Positions 9,542 through 19,131 of a DNA stretch of 64,000 nucleotides are shown here, one piece after another. Both the position numbers and the translations under genes were made by a program. The stretch spans positions 1 through 64,000 of the forward strand of contig NZ_BAEV01000004.1 of assembly GCF_000246895.1 (NCBI RefSeq), in the 5' to 3' direction. Source of the DNA: Clostridium arbusti SL206 (GTDB taxonomy: Bacteria > Bacillota > Clostridia > Clostridiales > Clostridiaceae). Position 1 is the stretch's first letter; each line of letters opens with the position of its first letter. The notes beneath the pieces were generated by a model that searched no databases, had not been told where the DNA came from, and saw only the letters and a list, made by a program, of their open reading frames with translations.

Positions 9542-10138
9542 ATGCAAAAAGTCTTTGGATATATTAGAGTAAGTAGCGCGGATCAAAATATAGATAGGCA
9601 GCTTGAGGAAATGTTAGCTTTAGGTATAGGTGAACGTGATATATATGTTGATAAGCAAAGTGGCAAGGATTTCGAAAGACCTAAATATAAGGCACTTAAA
9701 ACTATTTTAAGACATGGTGATGTAGTATACATAAAATCCATTGACCGTTTTGGAAGAAATTCAAGAGAAATTAAAAGAGAATGGGAAGAAATAACTCAAG
9801 AAATAGGTGTAGATATTAAAGTGTTAGACATGCCTTTACTGGATACTACACAGTATAAGGATTTAATTGGTAACTTCGTTTCTAATTTAGTTTTAGAAGT
9901 ATTATCTTTTGTTGCTGAGCAAGAAAGAGAAAATATTAAGAAAAGACAACAAGAAGGTATTAAAATTGCAAAGACTAAAGGGAAACATCTTGGTAGACCT
10001 AAGGCTAAGTTTCCTGAGTGCTGGGAAGAAACTTATAAAGATTGGAAGTCTAATAATATAACAGCAGTTGAAGCTATGGCAAAGCTTAATTTAAAAAAAA
10101 GTACATTTTATAATCTTGTAAAAAAGTATGGTAAGTAA
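9542..10138 (+). CDS. Serine recombinase (resolvase/invertase family)
   Basis: A 198-residue small serine recombinase. The N-terminal GYIRVSSADQN motif carries the nucleophile Ser11, followed by the SIDRFGRN signature, a dimer helix (FVAEQERENIKKRQQEG) and a C-terminal helix-turn-helix (NITAVEAMAKLNLKKSTFYNLVKKY). Strong ribosome site AAGGAGG before ATG 9542. It may resolve plasmid multimers or cointegrates, using the inverted repeat just upstream. It stands 76 bases before hsdM, but no second inverted specificity gene is present, so a role in hsdS switching is not supported. Confidence 0.9.
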   Translation: MQKVFGYIRVSSADQNIDRQLEEMLALGIGERDIYVDKQSGKDFERPKYKALKTILRHGDVVYIKSIDRFGRNSREIKREWEEITQEIGVDIKVLDMPLLDTTQYKDLIGNFVSNLVLEVLSFVAEQERENIKKRQQEGIKIAKTKGKHLGRPKAKFPECWEETYKDWKSNNITAVEAMAKLNLKKSTFYNLVKKYGK

Positions 10139-10214
10139 TGATATTCTTGGATCTCAATAATAAAATATGCTTTCAAATAGATTAAAGTTCAAATAGTAAA
10201 GGGGATAGAAAAAA

Positions 10215-11996
10215 ATGATAGAACAAATGAAAAATCAACAAACAACAGGTAATATAAACGAAAAAGCAAACCTAATATGGAGCATTGCAGATATTATTGG
10301 ACAAGGATTATATAAACCTCATGAGTATGGGAAAGTCATTCTTCCAATGACTGTTATAAAAAGATTTAATGATACGTTACTGCCAACAAAACAAGCTGTT
10401 TTGGATAAATATGAAGAAGTAAAAAATTTTGAAGTAAAAGATGGTTTCCTTGAAAGTGCAGCGGGCTATTCTTTTTATAATATAAGTCCATTTACCTTTG
10501 AAAACTTAGTAGCTGATTCAGAGCACATAGAAGCAAACTTTAGAACTTTCCTTGCAGGTTTTTCTGATAATGTGCAGGATGTTCTTGAAAACTTTGAATT
10601 TGAAAAAGAAATCACAAAACTTGCTAACAACGGTATGCTATTTCTTATAATTCAAGAATTTAATAAGAAAAGTGCTTATATGGGTGCTGATGTTATCTCA
10701 AGTGCTGATATGGGTTATATATTCGAAGAACTTGTTAGAAGATTCTCTGAATCCTACAACGAACAAGCAGGAGCACATTTCACAAGTAGAGATATTATTT
10801 ATCTTATGACCGATTTACTCATTTCAGAAGAGAAAGATACACTTATTGAAGAAGGTGTTGTAAAAACTGTATACGACCAAACTATGGGTACAAGTCAGAT
10901 GCTTGGTTGTATGGAAGAAAGACTTGAACTTTTAGATGAAGAAGCAGAAATCACAACCTTTGGTCAAGAACTTAATCCTGAAACCTTTGCAATTGCAAAA
11001 GCAGATATGATAATCAAAGGTGGCAGAGCAGATAATATGCGACAAGGTAATACATTATCAGATGATAAGTTTAAAAATTACACTTTTGACTACTGTATTT
11101 CAAATCCACCATTTGGTATCGATTGGAAAGTTGAAAAAAACGCAGTTGAAGCAGAAGCTAAACTTGGTGATAATGGTAGATTTGGTGTTGGACTTCCTAA
11201 AATTAGTGATGGACAACAATTATTTGACCTTAATGGTCTTAGTAAGATAAAAGATACGGGTAGAATGGCTATTGTACATAATGCTTCACCTTTATTTAGT
11301 GGTGATGCTGGTTCTGGTTCAAGTGAAATAAGACGTTACATAATAGAAAACGATTGGTTAGAAGCTATTGTTCAACTTAGTACAGATGCCTTTTATAATA
11401 CAGGCATAACTACATATATTTGGATTATGTCAAAAAATAAGCCAGCTCATAGAGAGGGAAAAGTACAACTTATCGATGCTTCAAAAATGTATGAAAAACG
11501 TAAAAAATCAATAGGTAATAAACGTAATGATATTACAGAAGAATGTAGAGATATGATTGTAAAAGCATATGGTGAATTCCAAAACAAAGTGTATACTCTT
11601 GACGACAAGACTTGTGAGTCTAAAATCTTTGATAATGTTGAATTTGGTTATAACAAAATTGTTATTGAAAGTCCTTTATTAGATGAGGATGGCAATGTTG
11701 TTAAAAAGAAAAACAAACCTGCTGTTGATACATCTAAGAGAGATACAGAAAATGTACCTATAACAGAAGATATAGACAGCTACTTCAATAGAGAAGTATT
11801 GCCTTACAACCCAGATGCTTGGATTGATAAGTCAAAAACAAAAGTTGGCTATGAAATTCCATTTACAAGGTACTTCTACAAATATGTAGCACCAGAAAAG
11901 GCAGATGATATTGCAGCAAGAATTAGTAACATTGAAGCTAAGCTTATGGCTTCATTAAAGTCTTTGTTTGGTGAGGATGGTGAAGCTAATGAATAG
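10215..11996 (+). CDS. hsdM: Type I restriction-modification methyltransferase subunit HsdM
   Basis: A 593-residue N6-adenine methyltransferase subunit. The N-terminal HsdM helical domain (LIWSIADIIGQGLYKPHEYG) is followed by AGAHFTSRDIIYLMTDLL, a diverged SAM-binding loop (YDQTMGTSQML) and the catalytic NPPF tetrad at residues 297-300. With HsdS it modifies the target sequence, and with HsdR it cuts unmodified DNA. Start ATG 10215 follows AAAGGGGAT. The stop overlaps the hsdS start by 8 bases, so translation is coupled. Confidence 0.95.
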   Translation: MIEQMKNQQTTGNINEKANLIWSIADIIGQGLYKPHEYGKVILPMTVIKRFNDTLLPTKQAVLDKYEEVKNFEVKDGFLESAAGYSFYNISPFTFENLVADSEHIEANFRTFLAGFSDNVQDVLENFEFEKEITKLANNGMLFLIIQEFNKKSAYMGADVISSADMGYIFEELVRRFSESYNEQAGAHFTSRDIIYLMTDLLISEEKDTLIEEGVVKTVYDQTMGTSQMLGCMEERLELLDEEAEITTFGQELNPETFAIAKADMIIKGGRADNMRQGNTLSDDKFKNYTFDYCISNPPFGIDWKVEKNAVEAEAKLGDNGRFGVGLPKISDGQQLFDLNGLSKIKDTGRMAIVHNASPLFSGDAGSGSSEIRRYIIENDWLEAIVQLSTDAFYNTGITTYIWIMSKNKPAHREGKVQLIDASKMYEKRKKSIGNKRNDITEECRDMIVKAYGEFQNKVYTLDDKTCESKIFDNVEFGYNKIVIESPLLDEDGNVVKKKNKPAVDTSKRDTENVPITEDIDSYFNREVLPYNPDAWIDKSKTKVGYEIPFTRYFYKYVAPEKADDIAARISNIEAKLMASLKSLFGEDGEANE

Positions 11997-13287
11997 AGAA
12001 ATGAAAGATAGTGGTGTTGAATGGATTGGTGAAATACCTACTGATTGGAAAACAAAAAATCTCAAATCTATTTTAGCAGAAAGAAAAGAAACAAATAATC
12101 CTGTAAAAACAGATTTTATTTTATCGTTGACAAACGATAGAGGGGTTATTCCTTATACGGAAAAAGGTGATGTAGGAAATAAATCAAAAGATGATTTGAC
12201 AGGATATAAATTAGCCCAACCTAATGATATAGTATTGAATAGTATGAATGTAGTAATTGGTTCAGTTGGATTATCTAAATATTATGGAGCAGTTAGTCCA
12301 GTCTACTATATGCTCTATCCGAGAAAAAAAGAAGACTCTGTTGAGTACTTTAATAATATTTTTCAAACAAAAGTATTTCAAAATAATCTTAGAGGTTATG
12401 GAAATGGTATTATGGAAATTAGAATGAGAATTCAAATGATAAAACTAAATACAGTAATGCTTCCTTACCCATCTCCACAAGAACAACAAAAAACTGCAGA
12501 TTATCTTGAGAAAAAAGTATCTGAAATTGATAATATTATCAATCAAACCACTCTTTCTATTGAAGAATATAAGAAATACAAACAATCACTTATCACAGAA
12601 ACAGTTACGAAAGGTTTAAATTCAGATGTAGAAATGAAAGATAGTGGTGTTGAGTATATCGGTGAAATACCTAAAGATTGGAACGTAAAAAGGCTTAGAT
12701 ATTTAGGCACTTTGCAAAATGGTATTAGTAAAAGTTCTGATTACTTTGGTTTTGGGTATCCATTTGTAAGTTATAGTGATGTATCCAAAAATATAGAATT
12801 GCCATTGAATGGTTCTGGTTTGATAAATTCAAATGATACAGACCGAAAGAATTATTCAGTGAAACAAGGTGATGTATTTTTTACAAGAACTTCCGAAACG
12901 ATTGAAGAGGTTGGGTTTGCTTCTACTTGTTTGAAGACAATTGAGAATGCTGTTTTTGCAGGATTTGTAATTAGATTTAGACCTTCTACAAGTGAACTAA
13001 ATGAAAATTATTCAAAATATTATTTTAGAAGTGAGTTGCATAGAAGATTTTTTGTTAAAGAGATGAATTTAGTTACAAGAGCTTCTTTGAGTCAAGAGTT
13101 ATTAAAAAAACTTCCTGTAATTATTCCATCAAAAGATGAACAACAGCAAATTGCAGATTATTTAGATAAAAAATGTTTTGAAATAGACAACATTATAACT
13201 CAAAAAGAACAATTAATAACAGAGATTGAAACTTACAAAAAATCACTTATCTACGAATGCGTAACAGGAAAACGAGAGGTGAAATAA
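11989..13287 (+). CDS. hsdS: Type I restriction-modification specificity subunit HsdS
   Basis: Two target-recognition domains, each opening with the same phrase (MKDSGVEWIGEIPTDW near residue 5, and MKDSGVEYIGEIPKDW near residue 215). Each is followed by a variable DNA-reading region and a conserved helical spacer (QQKTADYLEKKVSEIDNI, QQIADYLDKKCFEIDNII). This is the normal two-half architecture, so the recognition site should be bipartite. ATG 11989 is chosen over the upstream GTG because it overlaps the hsdM stop and has GGTGAGG ahead of it. The near-identical half headers could allow recombination between halves. Confidence 0.94.
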   Translation: MNREMKDSGVEWIGEIPTDWKTKNLKSILAERKETNNPVKTDFILSLTNDRGVIPYTEKGDVGNKSKDDLTGYKLAQPNDIVLNSMNVVIGSVGLSKYYGAVSPVYYMLYPRKKEDSVEYFNNIFQTKVFQNNLRGYGNGIMEIRMRIQMIKLNTVMLPYPSPQEQQKTADYLEKKVSEIDNIINQTTLSIEEYKKYKQSLITETVTKGLNSDVEMKDSGVEYIGEIPKDWNVKRLRYLGTLQNGISKSSDYFGFGYPFVSYSDVSKNIELPLNGSGLINSNDTDRKNYSVKQGDVFFTRTSETIEEVGFASTCLKTIENAVFAGFVIRFRPSTSELNENYSKYYFRSELHRRFFVKEMNLVTRASLSQELLKKLPVIIPSKDEQQQIADYLDKKCFEIDNIITQKEQLITEIETYKKSLIYECVTGKREVK

Positions 13288-13288
13288 C

Positions 13289-16200
13289 TTGGATTATAAA
13301 GAGAAACGATTTGAGGAAGATATTGAAGCCTATCTTCTTTCAAAAGGTGGTTATACAAAAGGAGATTTAATAACTTATAGTAGAGAGAAAGCTATTGATA
13401 TGCCTAAATTAATAGCTTTTATCAAAGATACTCAGCCCAAACAATGGGAACGATATGTAAGAAATTATAAAACTGATGCAGAAAGCAAATTATATAAAAG
13501 ATTCAACGAAGAAGTTGAAATACACGGATTGATTCATGTTCTTAGACATGGTATTAATGACAGAGGAGTTAAAATTAATATTGCTTATTTTAGACCAGAA
13601 ACAACACTAAATCCAACTGTTATTAAGTTATATGAATCAAATATTCTTACTTGTACAAGACAGTTTAAGTATTCAACAGAGAATGAAAATTCTATTGATA
13701 TGGTTTTATCATTAAATGGTATTCCAATGGCAGCACTTGAATTGAAAAATCAAATTACAGGACAATCAGTAGAAAATGCAAAAACACAATTTATGTATGA
13801 TAGAAACCCTAAAGAATTATGCTTCCAATTCAATAAAAGATTTCTTGTATATTTTGCAGTAGATTTATACGAAATAGCAATGACAACGGAGTTAAAAGGC
13901 AAGAATACTTTCTTCTTACCTTTCAACCAAGGTTCAAATGGTGCAGGTAATGTTGGCGGAGCAGGTAATCCAGAAAACAAAGAAGGTTATGCAACTTCTT
14001 ACCTTTGGGAATCGGTTCTAACTAAAGATGTATTTATGGATATTTTGCAAAGATATATTCATTTAAGTGTTGAAGAAACAAAAATAGTAAAAGACGGTAA
14101 AGAAGTCAAGAAAGTATCTAAGAAAATTATTTTTCCAAGATACCATCAACTTGATGTCGTTACAAAAATCCTTGCAGATATAAAAGTTAATGGTAGTGGT
14201 GATAATTATTTAATTCAACATAGTGCAGGTTCTGGAAAAAGTAATTCTATTGCATGGTTAGCTTATGGGTTATCAAGTATACATAACAAAGATAATGAAA
14301 ATATTTTTACCTCCATTATTGTAGTTACAGATAGAAGAGTTCTTGATAGTCAATTGCAAGATACAATCTCAGGCTTTGACCATACAAAAGGCATCGTTGA
14401 AACAATTGGTGAGGGTAAGACTTCCAAAGCCCTTAGAGATGCTATCAATGATGGAAAGAAAATTATCATTACAACTCTTCAAAAGTTTCCTGTAATTTAC
14501 AATGAAATTGACGATAATAAAGGGAGACATTTTGCAATTATTGTAGATGAAGCTCATTCAAGCCAGACAGGAAATAGTGCAAGGAAATTAAAGTCAGCTC
14601 TTGCAGATAAAGAAGAAGCTCTAAAGGAATATGCAGAAATTGAAGGTAAAGCTGAAGCAGAAATAATAGATGATGAAGATAAACTTGTAAATGAGTTATT
14701 AGCACAGGGTAAACATAAAAATCTTTCTTTCTTTGCCTTTACTGCAACACCAAAGGAAAAGACTTTGGAAATGTTTGGTAAAAAACATCCAGATGGTACT
14801 TTCCATCCATACCACAATTACAGTATGAGACAGGCTATTGAAGAAGGATTTATTCTTGATGTATTAAAGAACTATATGACTTATAAGGTTTGTTATAAAA
14901 TTGCTAAAAATACAGCAGATAATCCAGAAGTACCAACTTCTAAAGCAATAAAAACAGTAAGACGTTACGCATCATTACACCCTCACAATTTGCAGCAAAA
15001 AACAGCTATTATTATTGAACAATTCCGAGATATAACAAAAAATAAAATTGGTGGTAGAGGTAAAGCGATGGTAGTCACAGCTTCGAGACTTCATGCAGTT
15101 CGTTATTACCACGAATTCAAAAGATATATTGAGAGAAAGGGTTATGATGATTTAGATATTTTGATTGCTTTTTCAGGTGTTGTAAAAGATGACACAGAGG
15201 AATTTACTGAAGAAGGTATAAATAAGCGTAAAGATGGTTCTACCATTAAAGAAAATCAATTAAAAGCAGATTTTCATACAGATGATTTTAATATGTTAAT
15301 TGTAGCTGAAAAGTATCAAACAGGATTCGATGAACCTCTATTACATTCAATGTTTGTTGATAAGAAACTAAGTGGAGTTAAAGCGGTTCAAACTCTTTCA
15401 CGAGTAAATAGAATTTGTGCAGGTAAAGAAGATACATTCATTCTTGATTTTGTTAACACAAAAGAGGAAATAGAAGAAGCCTTCAAACCTTACTATGAAT
15501 CAACCATTTTAGATGAAGAGATTAATGTCAATCTTATTTATGATACAAAAATAATGCTAAGAAATTACAAAATTTATAATGATGATGATGTTGAGAAGTT
15601 TGTAAAAATTTATTACAAAAAGGGAAATCAAAATGCTACAGACTTAGGTAAAATGACAAGCCTTTTAAAACCTATAGTTGATAGATATTTGGAACTTAAT
15701 GAAGAAAAGAGATTTGAATTTAAGAAAACTGTTCGTAACTTCAACAAATGGTATTCTTACATTATTCAAATTGCAAGAATGTTTGATAAGGATTTACACA
15801 AAGAATATGTTTTTACAGCTTACCTTGAAAAATTACTTCCAAAAGCTAATGGAAGGGATATAGATTTAGAAGGAAAATTGAAACTTGAATTTTACAAATT
15901 AGAGAAAACTTTTAAAGGTGATATTTCATTAAATCCAACAGTAGAAGATGAAACTCTTATAAATCCAAAAAACATTGATACAGGTGGAAAACCAGAGAAT
16001 GAAGACGAGCTTTTAGAAAATATCATCAACAAGATTAATGATAGGTTTAAAGGCATTTTCACTGAGGGTGATAAGGTTATTGTAGAAACGATTTACAACA
16101 AGTGTGTAAAAGACAATAAGAAACTTAAGCAATATGCTAAAAAGAATGACTCAGAGGTATTTGAACAAAGCATTTTCCCTGAAATCTTTAAAAAGATTGC

Positions 16201-16324
16201 ACAAGATTGTTACACAGAATCAATGTCTTCCTTTTCTAAATTGTTCGAGGATAAGACTTTCTATCAATCGGTAATGGAAGAAATTGCAAGAGAAGCATAT
16301 AAAGATTTGAGAAGTAAAAAATAA
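13289..16324 (+). CDS. hsdR: Type I restriction endonuclease subunit HsdR
   Basis: A 1011-residue motor/nuclease subunit beginning at TTG 13289, with GAGGTGA upstream and one base after the hsdS stop. Domains in order: PD-(D/E)XK nuclease (SIDMVLSLNGIPMAALELKN), SF2 helicase with Walker A AGSGKS (residues 313-318) and DEAH at 420-423, TATP motif (FFAFTATPKEK), motif VI (QTLSRVNR), and a C-terminal helical domain binding the HsdM/HsdS core. Length and motifs look complete, so the system is likely active. Confidence 0.95.
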   Translation: MDYKEKRFEEDIEAYLLSKGGYTKGDLITYSREKAIDMPKLIAFIKDTQPKQWERYVRNYKTDAESKLYKRFNEEVEIHGLIHVLRHGINDRGVKINIAYFRPETTLNPTVIKLYESNILTCTRQFKYSTENENSIDMVLSLNGIPMAALELKNQITGQSVENAKTQFMYDRNPKELCFQFNKRFLVYFAVDLYEIAMTTELKGKNTFFLPFNQGSNGAGNVGGAGNPENKEGYATSYLWESVLTKDVFMDILQRYIHLSVEETKIVKDGKEVKKVSKKIIFPRYHQLDVVTKILADIKVNGSGDNYLIQHSAGSGKSNSIAWLAYGLSSIHNKDNENIFTSIIVVTDRRVLDSQLQDTISGFDHTKGIVETIGEGKTSKALRDAINDGKKIIITTLQKFPVIYNEIDDNKGRHFAIIVDEAHSSQTGNSARKLKSALADKEEALKEYAEIEGKAEAEIIDDEDKLVNELLAQGKHKNLSFFAFTATPKEKTLEMFGKKHPDGTFHPYHNYSMRQAIEEGFILDVLKNYMTYKVCYKIAKNTADNPEVPTSKAIKTVRRYASLHPHNLQQKTAIIIEQFRDITKNKIGGRGKAMVVTASRLHAVRYYHEFKRYIERKGYDDLDILIAFSGVVKDDTEEFTEEGINKRKDGSTIKENQLKADFHTDDFNMLIVAEKYQTGFDEPLLHSMFVDKKLSGVKAVQTLSRVNRICAGKEDTFILDFVNTKEEIEEAFKPYYESTILDEEINVNLIYDTKIMLRNYKIYNDDDVEKFVKIYYKKGNQNATDLGKMTSLLKPIVDRYLELNEEKRFEFKKTVRNFNKWYSYIIQIARMFDKDLHKEYVFTAYLEKLLPKANGRDIDLEGKLKLEFYKLEKTFKGDISLNPTVEDETLINPKNIDTGGKPENEDELLENIINKINDRFKGIFTEGDKVIVETIYNKCVKDNKKLKQYAKKNDSEVFEQSIFPEIFKKIAQDCYTESMSSFSKLFEDKTFYQSVMEEIAREAYKDLRSKK

Positions 16325-16339
16325 AGGTGGGGTTGTATT

Positions 16340-16561
16340 ATGGCAGATATAAAGTTTGAAATTAAAGAAAACACAGGGATTCTTTCAGAGTCACCAAAAG
16401 GGTGGAAAAAAGAATTAAACCTAATAAGTTGGAATGATAAAGAAACTAAGTTTGACATTAGAGATTGGGATCCAGATCATAAGAAAATGGGTAAAGGAGT
16501 TACTTTAACGGTTGATGAATTGAAAAAACTTAGAGATGTGCTAAATGGTATGGAGTTGTAA
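16340..16561 (+). CDS. YdbC/PC4-like single-stranded DNA-binding protein
   Basis: A 73-residue protein with the PC4-like fold pattern: KFEIKENTGILSES, a Trp-rich strand (GWKKELNLISWND) and a C-terminal helix (TVDELKKLRDVLNGM). YdbC proteins of Firmicutes bind ssDNA as dimers. It follows hsdR by 15 bases with ribosome site AAAGGTGG and is presumably expressed with it, perhaps handling single strands made by the restriction motor (inferred). Confidence 0.8.
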   Translation: MADIKFEIKENTGILSESPKGWKKELNLISWNDKETKFDIRDWDPDHKKMGKGVTLTVDELKKLRDVLNGMEL

Positions 16562-16733
16562 AATATTAAGTATATATATATGTGTGAGAAAGGAGAAATT
16601 TAATTAAAGAAACAAATGAAAGTAATGAGAAGGTATCAAAAAGGACGCTTTGGTTAAAGGAAGGATAGTACACTCTAAATATAGAAATGTATAGAAGAAT
16701 AACTATGAGTTTTATTATGGGGGGGGACTAACT

Positions 16734-17579
16734 ATGAAATATTATGCTGAACGTAATAATTTATTAGAAGAAAATTTTAATATTTCTTTTGAGGATTTAA
16801 AACAACATTTTTATAAAATATACATGTATTTTGCTAATACGAAGTGCTTTGATGTGGCAATAAAGGGAGTTTGGAAAAAACCTCAATGGGAGGAAGAATA
16901 TCTAACAATACCACCCTTATTAGCTCCATCGCCAGAGACATTCTTTATGAAACAGTTATCTAGCAACGAAATATATCCAATATTTCAATATTACGAAAAC
17001 TATACAGAAACGGAATTATTTACTGTAATAGAAATTTTGTATGATAAGATTTGTACATATGATTACAAAAATAGTGTTATAAACAATGATGTAAAAAAAG
17101 AATTTGCTATTCAAATAAATAATGTTTTACAATTATATGATGATGGGTATTTCCTAGAAATACATAGTGGCACTATAACTAAAGGTGCTAATGATCCTGT
17201 AAAAAACATGTTATCAGAAGACTTATCTAAGATATTGCCTGAGGATATAATGACTAAAACCAGAACTGCAATAAAAATGTATTATAGATTTGATTCAAAT
17301 ATGGAAATGAAAACGAAAGCAATTACCATTTTAGCAGATATATTAGAGCCACTTCGTGATGAATTAAAAGATATTTTAAATCATGGATACGAAACTAATA
17401 AGAATGACCATGATAAACTTATTTTTGAGATTGTTAATAATTTCAATATTAGACATACAAATACTAAACAACATGAAAATTATGAACATGAGATATGGTA
17501 TGATTGGATGATACAATATTACTCAAGCGTTATAATCACTTTTTATAAACTAAAAAAAATAAAAACTAATTTACAGTAA
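16734..17579 (+). CDS. Unknown protein with C-terminal HEPN-like Rx6H motif
   Basis: A 281-residue, mostly helical protein with no clear family. The N-terminal half is rich in aromatic residues; the C-terminal third has NNFNIRHTNTKQHENYEHE. Here R-H-x5-H matches the Rx4-6H pattern of HEPN ribonucleases, in which a polar residue often follows the Arg, and it is followed by a long helix (YDWMIQYYSSVIITFYKLK). HEPN proteins act as RNases in abortive-infection and toxin systems. A strong ribosome site (GGGGGGG) precedes ATG 16734, and a terminator follows. The position right after a type I restriction system supports a defence role; the HEPN call rests on the motif only. Confidence 0.5.
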   Translation: MKYYAERNNLLEENFNISFEDLKQHFYKIYMYFANTKCFDVAIKGVWKKPQWEEEYLTIPPLLAPSPETFFMKQLSSNEIYPIFQYYENYTETELFTVIEILYDKICTYDYKNSVINNDVKKEFAIQINNVLQLYDDGYFLEIHSGTITKGANDPVKNMLSEDLSKILPEDIMTKTRTAIKMYYRFDSNMEMKTKAITILADILEPLRDELKDILNHGYETNKNDHDKLIFEIVNNFNIRHTNTKQHENYEHEIWYDWMIQYYSSVIITFYKLKKIKTNLQ

Positions 17580-17585
17580 TATCTT

Positions 17586-17618
17586 AGTTCAGTTACACAC
17601 AATGCTAATTGTGTTGAA
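17586..17618. repeat. Imperfect palindrome with ACACAAT/ATTGTGT core
   Basis: A stem-loop with core arms ACACAAT and ATTGTGT and a 4-base loop, extended by TTCAGTT / GTTGAATT. It sits directly after the stop of the HEPN-like gene and belongs to the same palindrome family as 4076-4111 and 17701-17739. Confidence 0.55.
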
Positions 17619-17628
17619 TTGGGAAAAC

Positions 17629-17670
17629 AAGAGCAAAACCTTGATATATAAGGCTTTGCTCTTACTTTTT
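17629..17670 (+). terminator. Rho-independent terminator
   Basis: 14-base arms at 17629-17642 and 17650-17663 (AAGAGCAAAACCTT / AAGGCTTTGCTCTT) with one mispair, then a T-run. It ends the restriction-system transcription unit. Confidence 0.88.
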
Positions 17671-17700
17671 AATTTTAAAAAAGCAAATTTGCAAAAATGA

Positions 17701-17739
17701 ATTCAACATAATATAATAATATTATATATTATGTTGAAT
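17701..17739. repeat. Perfect 15-bp inverted repeat ATTCAACATAATATA
   Basis: Arms 17701-17715 and 17725-17739 are perfectly complementary around a 9-base AT loop. It lies about 105 bases upstream of the tyrosine recombinase and could be its recombination site, an operator, or another copy of the GAATTC-type hairpin family. Confidence 0.6.
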
Positions 17740-17844
17740 TAAATAAACACAGAGAGGGTGCATGAAATAAGGCTTTACAAAAAATAGAATTGGTAATAAA
17801 AGGTAAGACTTTTTGGCACTTTAAAAACAGAGAAGGAGTTAATT

Positions 17845-18423
17845 ATGGAAAGAGTAGAACCAATAAGATCAGAGAAGAAGATTAAAGATCTAAAGAAATA
17901 TCTTCTTGGAGCAGGTAGTATGAGAAACTATGCTTTAATTGTGCTGGGACTTAATACAGCCCTCAGGATTTCAGATATACTTTCATTAACGTGGGAGGAT
18001 GTATATGACTTTGAGGAAAAGACTTTTAAAACTCATGTATATATAAAAGAACAAAAGACCGGTAAGGATAAGAAGTTTTTACTTAATAAAAACACTGTAG
18101 AAGGTCTTTTAAAGCATAAAAGAAAGCTTGGACATATAAATCCTTCAGAGTATATTTTCAGCAGCCGTAATGGTCAAAATAAAGCTATAACAAGATTTAT
18201 GGCTATAAAGATAATAAAAGAGAGTTGTGCAGCAGTGGGAATAAAAGAACATGTAGGCTGCCGTTCATTAAGAAAGACTTTTGGGTATCATTCCTGGAAG
18301 AAGGGAGTACCTGTGCCGGTGCTCATGGAGCTGTTCAATCATTCAACACAATCAATAACCAAGCTTTATCTTGGGATCTCCCAGGATGATATTGATGATG
18401 TTTACCGTTTAGTTGAACTTTAA
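17845..18423 (+). CDS. Tyrosine recombinase, short single-domain form
   Basis: A 192-residue integrase-type protein without the N-terminal core-binding domain. The catalytic set is visible: Arg in TALRISD, Lys in KTGKDKKF, Arg in SLRKTFGYH, His in FNHSTQS and the Tyr in TKLYLGI. The usual first His of the HxLR box is replaced (CRSLR instead of HTLR, compare the recombinase at 30248-30859). Some family members tolerate changes here, so activity is uncertain. Ribosome site AGAAGGAG precedes ATG 17845. It may mark a module boundary between the restriction block and the toxin/ubiquitin-like island. Confidence 0.88.
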   Translation: MERVEPIRSEKKIKDLKKYLLGAGSMRNYALIVLGLNTALRISDILSLTWEDVYDFEEKTFKTHVYIKEQKTGKDKKFLLNKNTVEGLLKHKRKLGHINPSEYIFSSRNGQNKAITRFMAIKIIKESCAAVGIKEHVGCRSLRKTFGYHSWKKGVPVPVLMELFNHSTQSITKLYLGISQDDIDDVYRLVEL

Positions 18424-18500
18424 AATCTATATAGTTTTATTTATAACTGATATATAATAATATTATCATTGATAAACTTTTTCATGAAATGTATTGAAAA

Positions 18501-18523
18501 AATCTTATCATTGTGATAAGATT
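18501..18523. promoter_or_regulatory. Perfect 10-bp palindrome, candidate operator
   Basis: AATCTTATCA-TTG-TGATAAGATT, 33 bases upstream of the MqsR-like toxin start. MqsA-type antitoxins bind palindromes upstream of their operon, so this is a reasonable autoregulatory operator; no T-run follows, which argues against a terminator. Confidence 0.55.
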
Positions 18524-18555
18524 AATGTATATTAATCATAATGGAGGGAATAATA

Positions 18556-18978
18556 ATGATTGAAAATATAGATGATGAAAATCAATGTAAAAAATATACT
18601 AATCATACTAAAAGTGAAATTAAAGAATTTATATATAGATGTTTTGAACTTATAAGAGAAGGAAAAAAAGATTATCTGAGTTCAAATGAGAAGAATTTTA
18701 ATTTTCAGGCTGAATATGGTATACGAGATATTTGGAAAGTTGTTTTATCAATATCTGTAGAATATTTTTGTTACTCTGCTGATGACTATAAAAAAACAAA
18801 GAATGGTATAAAAATAGAACGAGTTTATATTTTTAAAGTACCATATGTTCTTCAGGATAGAAGGACTGATATATATTTAAAACTAAAAATGAGAAGAAAA
18901 AAGAGTTACGAAGATGTTTTTGTATTATCGCTTCACAAGCCAGAGAAGCCTTTAAATGTATTATGGAATGATTTTTAG
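18556..18978 (+). CDS. MqsR-like toxin candidate
   Basis: Start at ATG 18556, because the GGAGGG ribosome site lies inside the longer reading frame from 18541. The 140-residue protein has, after an N-terminal helix, a pattern resembling MqsR/RelE-like mRNA interferases: VVLSISVEYFCYSADDYKKT, VYIFKVPYVLQ, IYLKLKMR and VFVLSLHKPE. MqsR-type toxins cleave mRNA on or off the ribosome. The order toxin first, antitoxin with zinc finger second, is that of mqsRA. It is longer than E. coli MqsR (about 98 residues) because of an N-terminal extension. Weak sequence match, good context. Confidence 0.6.
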   Translation: MIENIDDENQCKKYTNHTKSEIKEFIYRCFELIREGKKDYLSSNEKNFNFQAEYGIRDIWKVVLSISVEYFCYSADDYKKTKNGIKIERVYIFKVPYVLQDRRTDIYLKLKMRRKKSYEDVFVLSLHKPEKPLNVLWNDF

Positions 18979-19131
18979 TAGTACATAATGGAAATAGTAC
19001 TAGTATAAATTATCATAAATAAATTGGATATTAACCATAGTTTGTATATAATTAGAATTTTATATGATGAAATGAAATATTTATGATTCTGGTACTATCT
19101 CCTCAAAATATAAAAGTAAAGGAAGATAAAT

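Noticed and set aside
9542..13287. Serine recombinase as an inversion switch for hsdS
   Set aside because: No second or inverted hsdS segment and no flanking inverted repeats in the specificity gene were seen; the repeat upstream of the recombinase better fits its own resolution site.
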